Source: Clostridia bacterium
GTDB lineage: Bacteria > Bacillota > Clostridia > Christensenellales > Borkfalkiaceae
Reading direction: 5' to 3'
Length of the DNA: 64,000 nt
NCBI GenBank assembly: GCA_017616695.1
Contig: JAFZXN010000030.1
Coordinates: 1 to 64,000, forward strand
Shown: piece by piece, positions 1-8,061 of the stretch
Numbering within the stretch: the stretch's first letter is position 1
Layout: every line of letters starts with the position of its first letter
Made by a program: the position numbers and the translations under genes
Notes under the pieces: generated by a model
Database searches by the model: none
The model's input: the letters and a program-made list of their open reading frames with translations, nothing else
Told to the model about the DNA's origin: nothing

Positions 1-43
1 CTAACGACTTTTTCTTGTGTCAGCAAGAAAAAGTGTTAATAAT
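1..43. repeat. Terminal hairpin of the 60-kb repeat family
   Basis: The first 40 bases match the end of the structured repeat units at 60182-60408: CTAACGACTTTTTCTTG, a short variable loop, then CAAGAAAAAGTGTTAAT. The loop here is TGTCAG, whereas the 60-kb copies have TGTTAA and CCGCG. The rest of the unit would lie left of the window. Confidence 0.8.
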
Positions 44-60
44 TTCTTTACGACCGCAGT

Positions 61-227
61 TTGCGCGAAATTTTCGCGCAATATCGTTTACCGCGTATGC
101 GGTAACATCGTTTGTCGGGAACAGCGTTTGGTCGGCAAACGCCCGACAACACCGTTTGCCGTTGTACGGCAACATCGTTTTACTTGCCGGCGGTACATCG
201 TTCTGCCAACGGCGGTCTGCGAATAAT
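61..227. repeat. Array of short hairpins with CGTTT...AACAT linkers
   Basis: Five to six back-to-back inverted repeats lie here. A palindrome at 61-81 is followed by units at 85-108, 109-152, 153-175 and 176-198, and a degenerate one from 199. Most begin CGTTT and end AACAT, AACAC or ACAT, with a different self-complementary stem between (for example TACCG/CGGTA, then TGCCG/CGGCA). The 109-152 unit is nested: an outer TGTCGGG/CCCGACA stem encloses GCGTTTG/CAAACGC. No credible gene overlaps. The remaining 228-368 shows nothing I can assign. Confidence 0.65.
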
Positions 228-368
228 TCCGTTCTTATTATAATCTCACCGACGATATTAGTCAATACGTAACGGACGAAAAAATTTTTTTTGAAATACG
301 ATATGAAATAATTGAGGAAAATTTGTGCAAATTTTCGCCGGCCGTTCACCGCTGACCGCTTTAGCGAC

Positions 369-418
369 AAAAAAAAGGGCCGAACGCAAATCGGTTTCCC
401 GACTTGCGTTCGGCCCTT
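369..418 (-). terminator. Intrinsic terminator of the CxxC lipoprotein gene
   Basis: On the minus strand an approximately 18-bp GC-rich stem (arms 377-394 and 399-416, loop TTTC) is followed by a run of T (A369-376 on the plus strand). It lies about 35 bases after the stop codon of the 453-4889 gene. Confidence 0.9.
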
Positions 419-452
419 ATGGTTGTTGTGGTTTTACGTTAAGATCGGATCA

Positions 453-3400
453 TCAATCCATAACGTAATTGAAAGCTTCGCCGTTGTAGTTGTCGACTAT
501 GGACACAACGAAGAAGTAGTCGTTGCCGTTTTCGTTGAGTTCCGCAAGCGTTTCGTTAAGATATTCCATATCGAACGATATCAGGTTGCGGTAATACGGA
601 GCGGGCATATCGTAGGAATAATCGTAATCGCTTTGGTAGTAGTTCCCGTATTGTTCGTATTCTTCAAGGAACTCAAGTTCGTTATCCTCGTTGTAGAAGG
701 CGATATGAGCTACTGCGTAATAGTTCCAACCGAAGTATGATACGTGCCTGTCGATATCGGTTTGCGCGAGCTGGTCGATACCGGGGAACGAATAGTACAT
801 AGGACGATAATAACTGTGTTCCATAGAGGCGTTATTGCTTCCCGGACGTCTTTCGGAATAGAAATAGTCCACACTGTTGTCGCCGATCGCCGCATAAGAG
901 AACCTGAAACCGAACGTGAGCTCGTCTTCTTCTTCGGCGAGCAATTCGAGATAAATTCTCGGCTTACCGTTTTCGGTGACGTAAGAGAAGCCGCAATCAC
1001 GGCAAACGGTCATATTACCGTCAACGTAAGTATCGGTATGTTCGCAGGCGGTCTGGAAGTAATACGTTCCGATAAGGCCGCATTTTTTGCACGTTTTCGT
1101 AACGGTGGTAACGCCGTACTGCGTCTGAGTATACGGTATAAGTTCTTCAAAGGTGAATTCGGACCAGTCGTGCTCCGTGCTCGTATAAGTGTAGTAACGA
1201 CCGCATACGGTGCAGTATTCGTAGTAATAAACGGTACAACCGGAATCGTCGCGATATTCTCCCGATTCCATGTGGTCCTCATCGTTCTTGCATTCATGAT
1301 AATCGAACGTGCCTACGAGTTTGCCGCCGATAGTCAAGGTATATCTCATCGCATAATACGTATCGTATTCGTTGAAGGATACGACTTTCATGGTCACGTT
1401 CCCGCACGTTAAAGTGTTATCCGAGTTATCGTCTATGTAGTTTTCAAAAAGCTTATCCGTATCGGCGTAATCATAGTCCAGATAGAAGGAGTCGCTCAGA
1501 TAATGACTATAGACTTCCGTGTCAACGTAAATGCCGATGTTGTCGCGACGATATTCCACGTTCGCGTAAGTGGCGTTATAATCGTTGTCGACGGGCGAAG
1601 CCATCGAAGTTGACCATATATTAGAGCCGCCGTAATATTCGGATAATTCTATACCGTCCTTTTCGTAACAGGTTATGTAATTATAAGTTACGAGATCGCC
1701 GTCGGTTATCTTATAATAACGATAAGTGCGGGTAGCGCCGAAAGTGGTTTCGAGATTGTTTGCATAATGATTACCGGAATCGTTTTCGGGATCGTATTTG
1801 CCTGCGGCAAGATAGGCTTCTCTCGTTATCTCTTCGACAACGGGGGAACCTGCGTTCGCCGTTCTGTAGTACGCTAAAGAGGTCTCGTTCGTAGCTTTGT
1901 TCCAACGCATATAAGCGCTGCTGCTGCCGCTGTTTATCTGGTAATAATAATCTTCTTCCGTTTCTTCATAGATTCTGAATTCTCTGTAGAAGTATTTCCA
2001 TACGACGTCGGGATCGCTGTCGTAAACGTATGCTTCTCTGTCGTACCAACCGCCGTTTCTGATGGTTACGGTCATATAACGGTTTATCGCATAGTCAAAG
2101 TATTCGTAATCTTCGTCGTAGGTGTAATAGTAGCTGGTCTCGCCGGCCTCACCGTTGTAGTTGTCGTAGTAGTATTTGTCATAATAGTAATCGTAATCCC
2201 AATCGGCTTCGGGGATAGATTCAACGATAACGTAATTATAATCGTTATCGGCTACGTCGTACTCTACGCGGTAGATCTTATATATCCACATACCTCTTTC
2301 TTCGTTTACCTGATATATATCCGAAACGAGGACTACTTCTCCGTTTTCTACGGTGTAGGTGAAGGGAACGTCGCATTTATTCGCGATATCTTCGATGGCG
2401 AACTGATAGTTGTCTTCGTTGATCTCAAACGCGGGCGCGTAGACGTAACCTTCTATCTCTTCTTTTGCGGCCGCTATGATCGCGAGATCTTCTTCGGGCA
2501 AAGTTTCGTAGAAGTTCAACGTAAGGTTATATACATCGTCTTCGTCATCTTCGTAATAGTCGTAATGGCTTACGTAATCAACGCTGAGCTCGTAGAGCTG
2601 ACCGTTTTCGGCAGTGTACATCGTTACGCCGAGAGATCTTACTCTGCCGCCGAACGCCATATTATAAATAAAGTCTGCGCCGAGCGTGTCGGGGATCTCT
2701 TCGAATACGTGGAGAACGTCGTTTAAAGTCATGGAAGCGTACTGTTCTACCATAGCTTTGATCTGTTCGTAGGTGATGCCTGCGGGTTCTTCTTCAACGG
2801 GCTGATCGTCCTGAATGCCTCTTGCGGGTCCGTCGGACAAGAGAAGGGATTCATTACTTTCGACGTAGACAGGCTCTTCTTTAACTTTTCCGCCGCCCAT
2901 CATGCCCGAGGACATAGCCATGTTGATAACGTCGAGCACCTTCATATCGCCGACTTGAGCGAGTACGGTCTCAACGGTCATCTGACTGCCGGTCATTTCC
3001 GCCAGATAGGAGTCGGCATATTCGATGATAGCGTCAACGTCTACGCCGTAAAGAATTTCAAGTCCGCCGAGGAGCGTGTTGACCGTGCTGTTGCAGGCAA
3101 AGTCCATAAACGACATAAGTCCGGAATAAGTGCCTTCGCCGAGAAGTATATCTACGTCGTCGGCTATCGTGTTGGAAAGAAGCGTGCGGAACGTTTCGGC
3201 AAGTTTATCGAGGTTTAAAGTAAGTACGTAGCCGTCGCTCGTTCTGGTAACGTCGAGCGCGTTGTCGGAGATAACGCCCCAGATAGTGTCGGTAAGATAC
3301 GCGGGAAGCAGATAATATACTTCTTCGATCATTCCGTAAACCATCATTGAATAGGTCATGGAGCTGCTGTAAGAATCGGAATCGTAGATCTCGTATTCGG

Positions 3401-4889
3401 TGTAGTCCTTGTAACGTCTCATTACGTATTCGCCGTCGGCGTCCATAATGGTTACGGAGTCGTCGGAGATGGTCGCGGTACATATCGTTCCGTCGTTATG
3501 GATGAGATAAACGACGCCTTGTTCGTCTTTGCCCATATCCATATTGCCGCTCATATCGGAGCGGAGAGCGCTCATCAGAAGATTTTCAAAGAAACCTTCG
3601 CCCGTTTCGCGCTTTAAGGGGAGCGGTTCGGAATAGGTGTTGCCGCATACCTGACATTCGTAATCTTTATGACCGCGAACGGTGGAGGTGGAGGCGACCG
3701 TCTTCACGAGCTTGTAGTCGTGGCCGGTGAGGGGGAGGGCTTTGGTCATGGTCTCGCCGCAACGACGGCAGAGGTAAGCTTCGTAACCTTGCGTGGAGCA
3801 GGTGCTCGCTTTCGTCGACGTGGTTACCCAGGTATGACCGTAAACTTTACAGGTGTCGGCTCTTGAAAGCCTTACTACCGTATAATAAGAGAAGTGGTTG
3901 GTCTCGAAAGTGACGAAACCGTTGGCGTAAGAGGCCTGAATGCTTTCGACGCTGTAGCCGTTGAGATACCAAACGACTATCGAGTCGGGATCTTCGTCTT
4001 CGCCGAGCGTATAGGGAACGGTTATCTTGACGTTGCCGCCAAGCTCCGAAACGGGCGTATCGTCGGCGGTGAGAGTAAAGTCGTAAACGGGGCTGTCGCC
4101 GATCTGAGCTTTAACTTCGTCGGAAGCGTAAACTTCGTCTGCGGTCTTGGTCTCTGCGGTTATGGAAACGTTGGTCGTTTCGTTGCCCGCGACGTTTTCG
4201 AGAACGCTCTGATCGAGTGCGATGGTCGCGTTCTTAAGCTCTATCGCGCCGACTCTCGAAAGGTCTTCCGCGGTGGTCGTGGCAACGGTAGCGTCCTTAT
4301 AGCTTATTACCTGATAGGAGTTGTCGCAGAACAAGCAGGTGTAAGTCGTAACGCCGTCCGCCGTAGCGCCCGTATTGTAAACGTGGGCGTCGGGGTTAGA
4401 GTAGGTGGTGGTGTAAGAATCGTCGCAACGCGTGCAGGTGTATACCTTCGTGCCGTCCGTCTTACAGGTGGCTTCGGTGGTGGAAGAAAGTTCGTAGTCG
4501 TGTTTTGCTACGGTCTGTTCTTCCAGAACAACGGATCGGCCGCAAAGTTTGCAGGCAGCGGAATAGGTCGTACGATACGAGCAGGTCGTGCCGTCTACGA
4601 GCTCTTCGGTCGCAGAGGCGTTACCCGTCTGGTGTTCGGCTTTTCCGACTATCTCTCCGCATTCTTCGCAAACGCGCCAGTGATAAGTGCCGTCGGTCTC
4701 GTAAGTAGCGGGGAGCGTATGTACGTGTTCCGCAGATTCGGTCGACGTGTCGGCTTGTTCCGTAGAAGATATCGTCGTTTCGGAATCACCGCCCAGAATA
4801 TCCTGCGGGATCTCTTCGCATGCCGCTACGCAAAGCGCAAGGCACGATACCATAAGTACGGAAAGCATAACGAGTAAAAGTTTTCTCAT
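453..4889 (-). CDS. Large secreted lipoprotein with CxxC knuckle repeats
   Basis: A 1478-residue predicted lipoprotein. The signal sequence ends in a lipobox (VAAC, Cys24), so it should be anchored on the outer face of the membrane. Residues about 54-195, 346-425 and 1230-1340 hold nine CxxC motifs (CEECG, CKLCG, CTRCD, CLFCD, CRRCG, CQVCG, CTVCG, CKKCG, CRDCG), each in a context of the form His-x-Trp/Tyr ... Thr-Cys ... Gly. These resemble the small cysteine-knuckle repeats common in secreted proteins of gut Firmicutes and may bind metal. The middle (about 430-1200) is very rich in Tyr, Asp and Glu and has no domain I recognise. The start is fixed by AGGAGG (4895-4900) five bases upstream. 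It appears monocistronic, with its own promoter and terminator. The function is unknown; adhesion or metal binding are guesses. Confidence 0.85.
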   Translation of the reverse strand: MRKLLLVMLSVLMVSCLALCVAACEEIPQDILGGDSETTISSTEQADTSTESAEHVHTLPATYETDGTYHWRVCEECGEIVGKAEHQTGNASATEELVDGTTCSYRTTYSAACKLCGRSVVLEEQTVAKHDYELSSTTEATCKTDGTKVYTCTRCDDSYTTTYSNPDAHVYNTGATADGVTTYTCLFCDNSYQVISYKDATVATTTAEDLSRVGAIELKNATIALDQSVLENVAGNETTNVSITAETKTADEVYASDEVKAQIGDSPVYDFTLTADDTPVSELGGNVKITVPYTLGEDEDPDSIVVWYLNGYSVESIQASYANGFVTFETNHFSYYTVVRLSRADTCKVYGHTWVTTSTKASTCSTQGYEAYLCRRCGETMTKALPLTGHDYKLVKTVASTSTVRGHKDYECQVCGNTYSEPLPLKRETGEGFFENLLMSALRSDMSGNMDMGKDEQGVVYLIHNDGTICTATISDDSVTIMDADGEYVMRRYKDYTEYEIYDSDSYSSSMTYSMMVYGMIEEVYYLLPAYLTDTIWGVISDNALDVTRTSDGYVLTLNLDKLAETFRTLLSNTIADDVDILLGEGTYSGLMSFMDFACNSTVNTLLGGLEILYGVDVDAIIEYADSYLAEMTGSQMTVETVLAQVGDMKVLDVINMAMSSGMMGGGKVKEEPVYVESNESLLLSDGPARGIQDDQPVEEEPAGITYEQIKAMVEQYASMTLNDVLHVFEEIPDTLGADFIYNMAFGGRVRSLGVTMYTAENGQLYELSVDYVSHYDYYEDDEDDVYNLTLNFYETLPEEDLAIIAAAKEEIEGYVYAPAFEINEDNYQFAIEDIANKCDVPFTYTVENGEVVLVSDIYQVNEERGMWIYKIYRVEYDVADNDYNYVIVESIPEADWDYDYYYDKYYYDNYNGEAGETSYYYTYDEDYEYFDYAINRYMTVTIRNGGWYDREAYVYDSDPDVVWKYFYREFRIYEETEEDYYYQINSGSSSAYMRWNKATNETSLAYYRTANAGSPVVEEITREAYLAAGKYDPENDSGNHYANNLETTFGATRTYRYYKITDGDLVTYNYITCYEKDGIELSEYYGGSNIWSTSMASPVDNDYNATYANVEYRRDNIGIYVDTEVYSHYLSDSFYLDYDYADTDKLFENYIDDNSDNTLTCGNVTMKVVSFNEYDTYYAMRYTLTIGGKLVGTFDYHECKNDEDHMESGEYRDDSGCTVYYYEYCTVCGRYYTYTSTEHDWSEFTFEELIPYTQTQYGVTTVTKTCKKCGLIGTYYFQTACEHTDTYVDGNMTVCRDCGFSYVTENGKPRIYLELLAEEEDELTFGFRFSYAAIGDNSVDYFYSERRPGSNNASMEHSYYRPMYYSFPGIDQLAQTDIDRHVSYFGWNYYAVAHIAFYNEDNELEFLEEYEQYGNYYQSDYDYSYDMPAPYYRNLISFDMEYLNETLAELNENGNDYFFVVSIVDNYNGEAFNYVMD

Positions 4890-5023
4890 TAGATCCTCCT
4901 TGGCCGCGGTACTGCATTTTTTTATGCCGCGGTGTGATTATTTCTTTATCGGAAAAACGCGGGTTTTCGGGTTCGCGCCGATACGGCGCCACCGTTTGAC
5001 GCATTTTACCGATTTGCCAATTT

Positions 5024-5052
5024 ATTATATAACATATTTTTTAATAAATCAA
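5024..5052 (-). promoter_or_regulatory. Sigma-A promoter for the CxxC lipoprotein
   Basis: On the minus strand, TTGATT (5047-5052) and TATAAT (5024-5029) are separated by 17 bases in AT-rich DNA. The predicted 5' leader to the ATG at 4889 is about 125 nt. Confidence 0.6.
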
Positions 5053-5368
5053 TATTTAAAATCAAAATATTTCAAAAAATTTTTACGTTTGGCGCAAAAG
5101 CTGTCCGTTTTCGGTGTGTTTTTACGAAAAAAAATGCCCGTCGCAACGTAAACCGCATATAATACCTGCCAAAAAGCGCGGCGATACTTTGTTTGACCGT
5201 TTTATATAAGCGTTTTCAAAAATCCCGCAAACTTTCGTCCGACTGAATAAAAACCGTTGATTTTTGTACGGATAATTGATATAATCGATACGGCGAAGTA
5301 AATAGCGGCGGGCGTCCGGACGTTCGTGAACGCGGCTCTTTAAGAGCACATCTTTTTGTGAAAAATTC

Positions 5369-5398
5369 AAAAAGTCTGCCTATAGGTCGATAAATCGC
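5369..5398 (+). repeat. Dispersed repeat, TATAGGTCGAT variant
   Basis: AAAAAGTCTGCC followed by TATAGGTCGATAAATCG. This is a diverged member of the family whose core is TATAAGTCGATTATC. It sits between the divergent genes at 4889 and 5563; the remainder of that gap holds the minus-strand promoter and the hairpin array at 5435-5511. Confidence 0.6.
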
Positions 5399-5434
5399 GT
5401 TTTTTGGTGTTGTCGAACGGATAATATAATACGA

Positions 5435-5511
5435 TGAACTGCGCCTTGCGGCGCGTGAATTGAGATTTCATCTCGTGAATCGACCTTTCGGTCATGAATT
5501 GCCTGACGGCA
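5435..5511. repeat. Tandem variable-stem hairpin array with TGAAT linkers
   Basis: Four consecutive units (5435-5455, 5456-5475, 5476-5494, 5495-5511) each start with TGAA[T/C] and then form a mini-hairpin: GCGCC-TTG-CGGCGC, GAGAT-TTC-ATCTC, GACC-TTT-CGGTC and GCC-TGA-CGGC. The linker is constant and the arms change in a complementary way. It lies 50 bases upstream of the epimerase start, so it would be in that leader if transcribed from the left. Confidence 0.75.
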
Positions 5512-5562
5512 TTGACCGACGGCGGTTGGAACGAATAAAAAATTTTAAGGTGCGGATAAATT

Positions 5563-6408
5563 ATGTTATACGAGATATCGAACGGGATACTTTCCGTAAA
5601 AATAAACGATCTGGGCGCGGAGATATCGAGCGTCGTTTATAACGGCGTTGAGCGTGTATGGCAGAACGACAACGGCTCCTGGAGCGGCAAAAGCCCCGTT
5701 CTTTTCCCCGTTTGCGGAAACAGAAAGGTCATCGTCGACGGCGTGGACAGAAAAATACCTTTCCACGGGTTTGCGAGAAGGAGCGTTTTCAAATGCGAAA
5801 GCGCAAAAAGCGACGTGTTGACCTTTTCTTTGAGATATAACGAGGACACTTTAAAAGTTTATCCGTATAAGTTCGAGCTGAAAATAACGTACGCGCTCAA
5901 AGAAAACGCCGTCGTGATAACGAACGCCGTAACCGACCTCGATGAAAAGCCAATGTATTTCGCGCTCGGTAGACACGATTCTTTCAATCTGCCCGTTCCC
6001 GTGGGCGAGTGCGCGCTGATATTCGATAAAGACGAAGTTTTTTCGTCGCAGCAAACGGACGAGACGGCAAGGCTTATAGATTCGTTCGTCGATTTCGGCA
6101 GCGGAAGAAAATTCGTGTTGCCCGAAAGCTTTCTGACCAACGGAAATACGGTCATTTTCGGGGGCGTGAACAGCGACCGCGTTTTCTTAAAAACGGTCGA
6201 TAACGAACCTATAGCCGAACTTTTCTTTGAAAACGTCAGAAACGTCCTTATATGGAGACCTGAAGGAGCGAAGATGGTCTGCGTGGAATTATGGTCGGCT
6301 CTTCCCGATAATTCGGGGGATAACAACGAGGTCTCGACCGATACGGGATTTATCCGACTTGAAGCGAAAGAGACCAAAGCGATATCGCTCGAAATAAAGT
6401 ATTATTGA
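5563..6408 (+). CDS. Aldose 1-epimerase family protein, LacX type
   Basis: A 281-residue cytoplasmic protein of the galactose-mutarotase fold, closest in pattern to the LacX/YihR-like branch. Visible features are the N-terminal NGVERVWQNDNGSWSGKSPVLFP segment beginning near residue 27, a GFAR motif near residue 69, and HDSFNLP near residue 146 in place of the usual HPAFN-type motif. The family interconverts alpha and beta anomers of sugars or handles related sugar phosphates; the substrate cannot be read from sequence. It stands alone between the hairpin array and a strong terminator, just before the fructan locus. A role in sugar anomer balance there is inference. Confidence 0.8.
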   Translation: MLYEISNGILSVKINDLGAEISSVVYNGVERVWQNDNGSWSGKSPVLFPVCGNRKVIVDGVDRKIPFHGFARRSVFKCESAKSDVLTFSLRYNEDTLKVYPYKFELKITYALKENAVVITNAVTDLDEKPMYFALGRHDSFNLPVPVGECALIFDKDEVFSSQQTDETARLIDSFVDFGSGRKFVLPESFLTNGNTVIFGGVNSDRVFLKTVDNEPIAELFFENVRNVLIWRPEGAKMVCVELWSALPDNSGDNNEVSTDTGFIRLEAKETKAISLEIKYY

Positions 6409-6471
6409 CATAAAGATCGACAAAATTTTATCATTATAAATATTCACGTCAAAAATTTTTGACAGCGGCGT

Positions 6472-6535
6472 AAAAAGCCCCGACAAAATGTGCGTTTAAT
6501 AGTTAAAGCGCAGTGAGTCGGGGCTTTATTTTATT
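6472..6535 (+). terminator. Intrinsic terminator after the epimerase
   Basis: AAAGCCCCGAC (6474-6484) pairs with GTCGGGGCTTT (6517-6527). A second inner stem (TGCGTTTAA/TTAAAGCGCA) makes a long rod, followed by TTTATTTTATT. A-rich flanks mean it could work on both strands. It separates the epimerase from the fructan operon. Confidence 0.85.
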
Positions 6536-6590
6536 GCAAAAAAGGATTTAAAACGCCGTCAAGAGGCGCCAAAAAACAAAAATTTTATTT

Positions 6591-6604
6591 TGGAAACGTT
6601 TCCA
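6591..6604. promoter_or_regulatory. LacI-family operator or cre site (TGGAAACGTTTCCA)
   Basis: A perfect 14-bp palindrome with the central CG typical of LacI/GalR-family operators. It lies six bases upstream of the -35 box of the fructan operon promoter. A LacI-family regulator gene (13739-14710) lies in the locus. The site also fits the loose CcpA cre consensus WTGNAANCGNWNNCW, so catabolite control is an alternative. Confidence 0.7.
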
Positions 6605-6610
6605 AATCAC

Positions 6611-6639
6611 TTGCAATCAAAAAAAGTGTGTGATATAAT
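6611..6639 (+). promoter_or_regulatory. Sigma-A promoter of the fructan utilisation operon
   Basis: TTGCAA (6611-6616), 17-base spacer, TATAAT (6634-6639). It is positioned to transcribe the ABC ATPase gene and possibly the genes downstream to about 14.7 kb. Confidence 0.8.
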
Positions 6640-6677
6640 GGTCACGTAAAAAATATTGTAACGCGAAGAGAGAGAAT

Positions 6678-8060
6678 ATGGCAGGTTTGAGTTTAAAGCA
6701 TATTTACAAAGAATATGTCGGGAAAAGCAAATCAAAGAAAGGTTCTTCAAATCAACGCTTTGGCGATTTTATGGCCGTCAAAGATTTTTCTTTGGAAATA
6801 GAAGACGGCGAATTTATCGTTTTCGTCGGGCCGTCGGGTTGCGGAAAATCGACCACTTTAAGAATGATAGCCGGTCTTGAAGAGATAACGAGCGGGCAGC
6901 TTTATATAGACGGAAAGCTCGTCAACGACGTTACCGCAAAAGACAGGGATATCGCCATGGTTTTCCAAAACTACGCTTTATATCCGCATCTTAACGCGTA
7001 CGATAACATTTCGTTCGGCCTTAAAATGAGAAAGATCGCCGTGGAAAAGACCAACGAAAACGGCGAACCCGTTCTCGAAATAGACCAAAAACGGGTAAAA
7101 GAGCTGCGCTCTAAAGTCAAAAACCTGAAAAGAACGCTCTCTTCGGCTACCGAAGAAGAAAAACCCGCTTTGGAAGAAATACTTGACGAGGCCGTAAAAG
7201 AGCTCGATTATTACAGCCTTACTCCCGTTCAGGCGTACACATACAGGCACATGACGAAGGCGGAGATAGACGAAAAGGTCAAATGGGCCGCCGATATACT
7301 CGGCATAAACGACTTATTGTTCGTCAAACCGTCGGAAATGTCGGGCGGGCAAAGACAGCGTATCGCGCTCGGCAGAGCCATGGTCAGAGGCCCGAAGGTG
7401 TTTTTGCTCGACGAACCTTTATCCAATCTTGACGCAAAGCTTCGCACGACGATGCGTTCGGAGATAGTCAAATTACATAAAAAGCTCAAAACGACGTTCA
7501 TATACGTCACGCACGATCAGATAGAGGCGATGACGATGGGTACGCGGATAGTCGTTATGAAAGACGGCGTTATCCAGCAGACCGACACCCCGACAGACCT
7601 GTTCGATTATCCCGAAAACAAGTTCGTGGCGGGCTTTATCGGAACGCCGCAGATGAACTTTTTCGACGTGACCGTTTCAAGCACTGCAAGCCGTCTTGTC
7701 GTAAAATTCCCCGACGGGCAGACGCAAAGTTATCCGCTTTCGGAATTTTCGCGCCTTGATAAAGAGTATCTCGACGGGAAAGAAAGGGAAGTCGTTTTGG
7801 GCGTTCGCGGAGAAAATATTTATTTCGGCGACGACGGCATCGAAGTCACGCTTTCCGTCAAAGAGGTGCTCGGAAACACCACGCAGCTGTTCGTGAAGAT
7901 GGATAACGACGAAAAAGATTACATAATCTGCGCGGCGGGCAGAAACTCCTACGAACAAGGCGACCTTCTTAAGATAAAGTTCGACGTATCGAAGATGTAC
8001 TTTTTCGACAAAGAGACGGAAAGATCGCTTTTAAAAAAGCCGACTTTTGACCGCGGATGA
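6678..8060 (+). CDS. Sugar ABC transporter ATPase (MsmK/UgpC type) with internal insertion
   Basis: A 460-residue ATP-binding subunit for an oligosaccharide importer. It shows Walker A GPSGCGKST (51-59), Q-loop FQNYALYPH (96-104), signature MSGGQ (221-225), Walker B VFLLDEP (241-247), the switch His (THD, about 279) and a C-terminal OB-type regulatory domain. Family members are about 370 residues. Here about 70 extra residues (about 121-192), rich in Lys/Glu and predicted helical or coiled coil, sit between the Q-loop region and the signature, in the helical subdomain that contacts the permeases. Start ATG follows GAGAGAGA. It should energise the permeases at 16239 and 17215; having this usually shared ATPase in the same locus is notable. 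Confidence 0.93.
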   Translation: MAGLSLKHIYKEYVGKSKSKKGSSNQRFGDFMAVKDFSLEIEDGEFIVFVGPSGCGKSTTLRMIAGLEEITSGQLYIDGKLVNDVTAKDRDIAMVFQNYALYPHLNAYDNISFGLKMRKIAVEKTNENGEPVLEIDQKRVKELRSKVKNLKRTLSSATEEEKPALEEILDEAVKELDYYSLTPVQAYTYRHMTKAEIDEKVKWAADILGINDLLFVKPSEMSGGQRQRIALGRAMVRGPKVFLLDEPLSNLDAKLRTTMRSEIVKLHKKLKTTFIYVTHDQIEAMTMGTRIVVMKDGVIQQTDTPTDLFDYPENKFVAGFIGTPQMNFFDVTVSSTASRLVVKFPDGQTQSYPLSEFSRLDKEYLDGKEREVVLGVRGENIYFGDDGIEVTLSVKEVLGNTTQLFVKMDNDEKDYIICAAGRNSYEQGDLLKIKFDVSKMYFFDKETERSLLKKPTFDRG

Positions 8061-8061
8061 T

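Noticed and set aside
3894..4877. 327-codon frame on the plus strand
   Set aside because: Shadow of the CxxC lipoprotein gene, whose own frame has a signal peptide, ribosome site, promoter and terminator.
5435..5511. CRISPR-like or microsatellite repeat
   Set aside because: Unit length varies and the variable part is always self-complementary, unlike spacers; it is not a simple tandem copy either.
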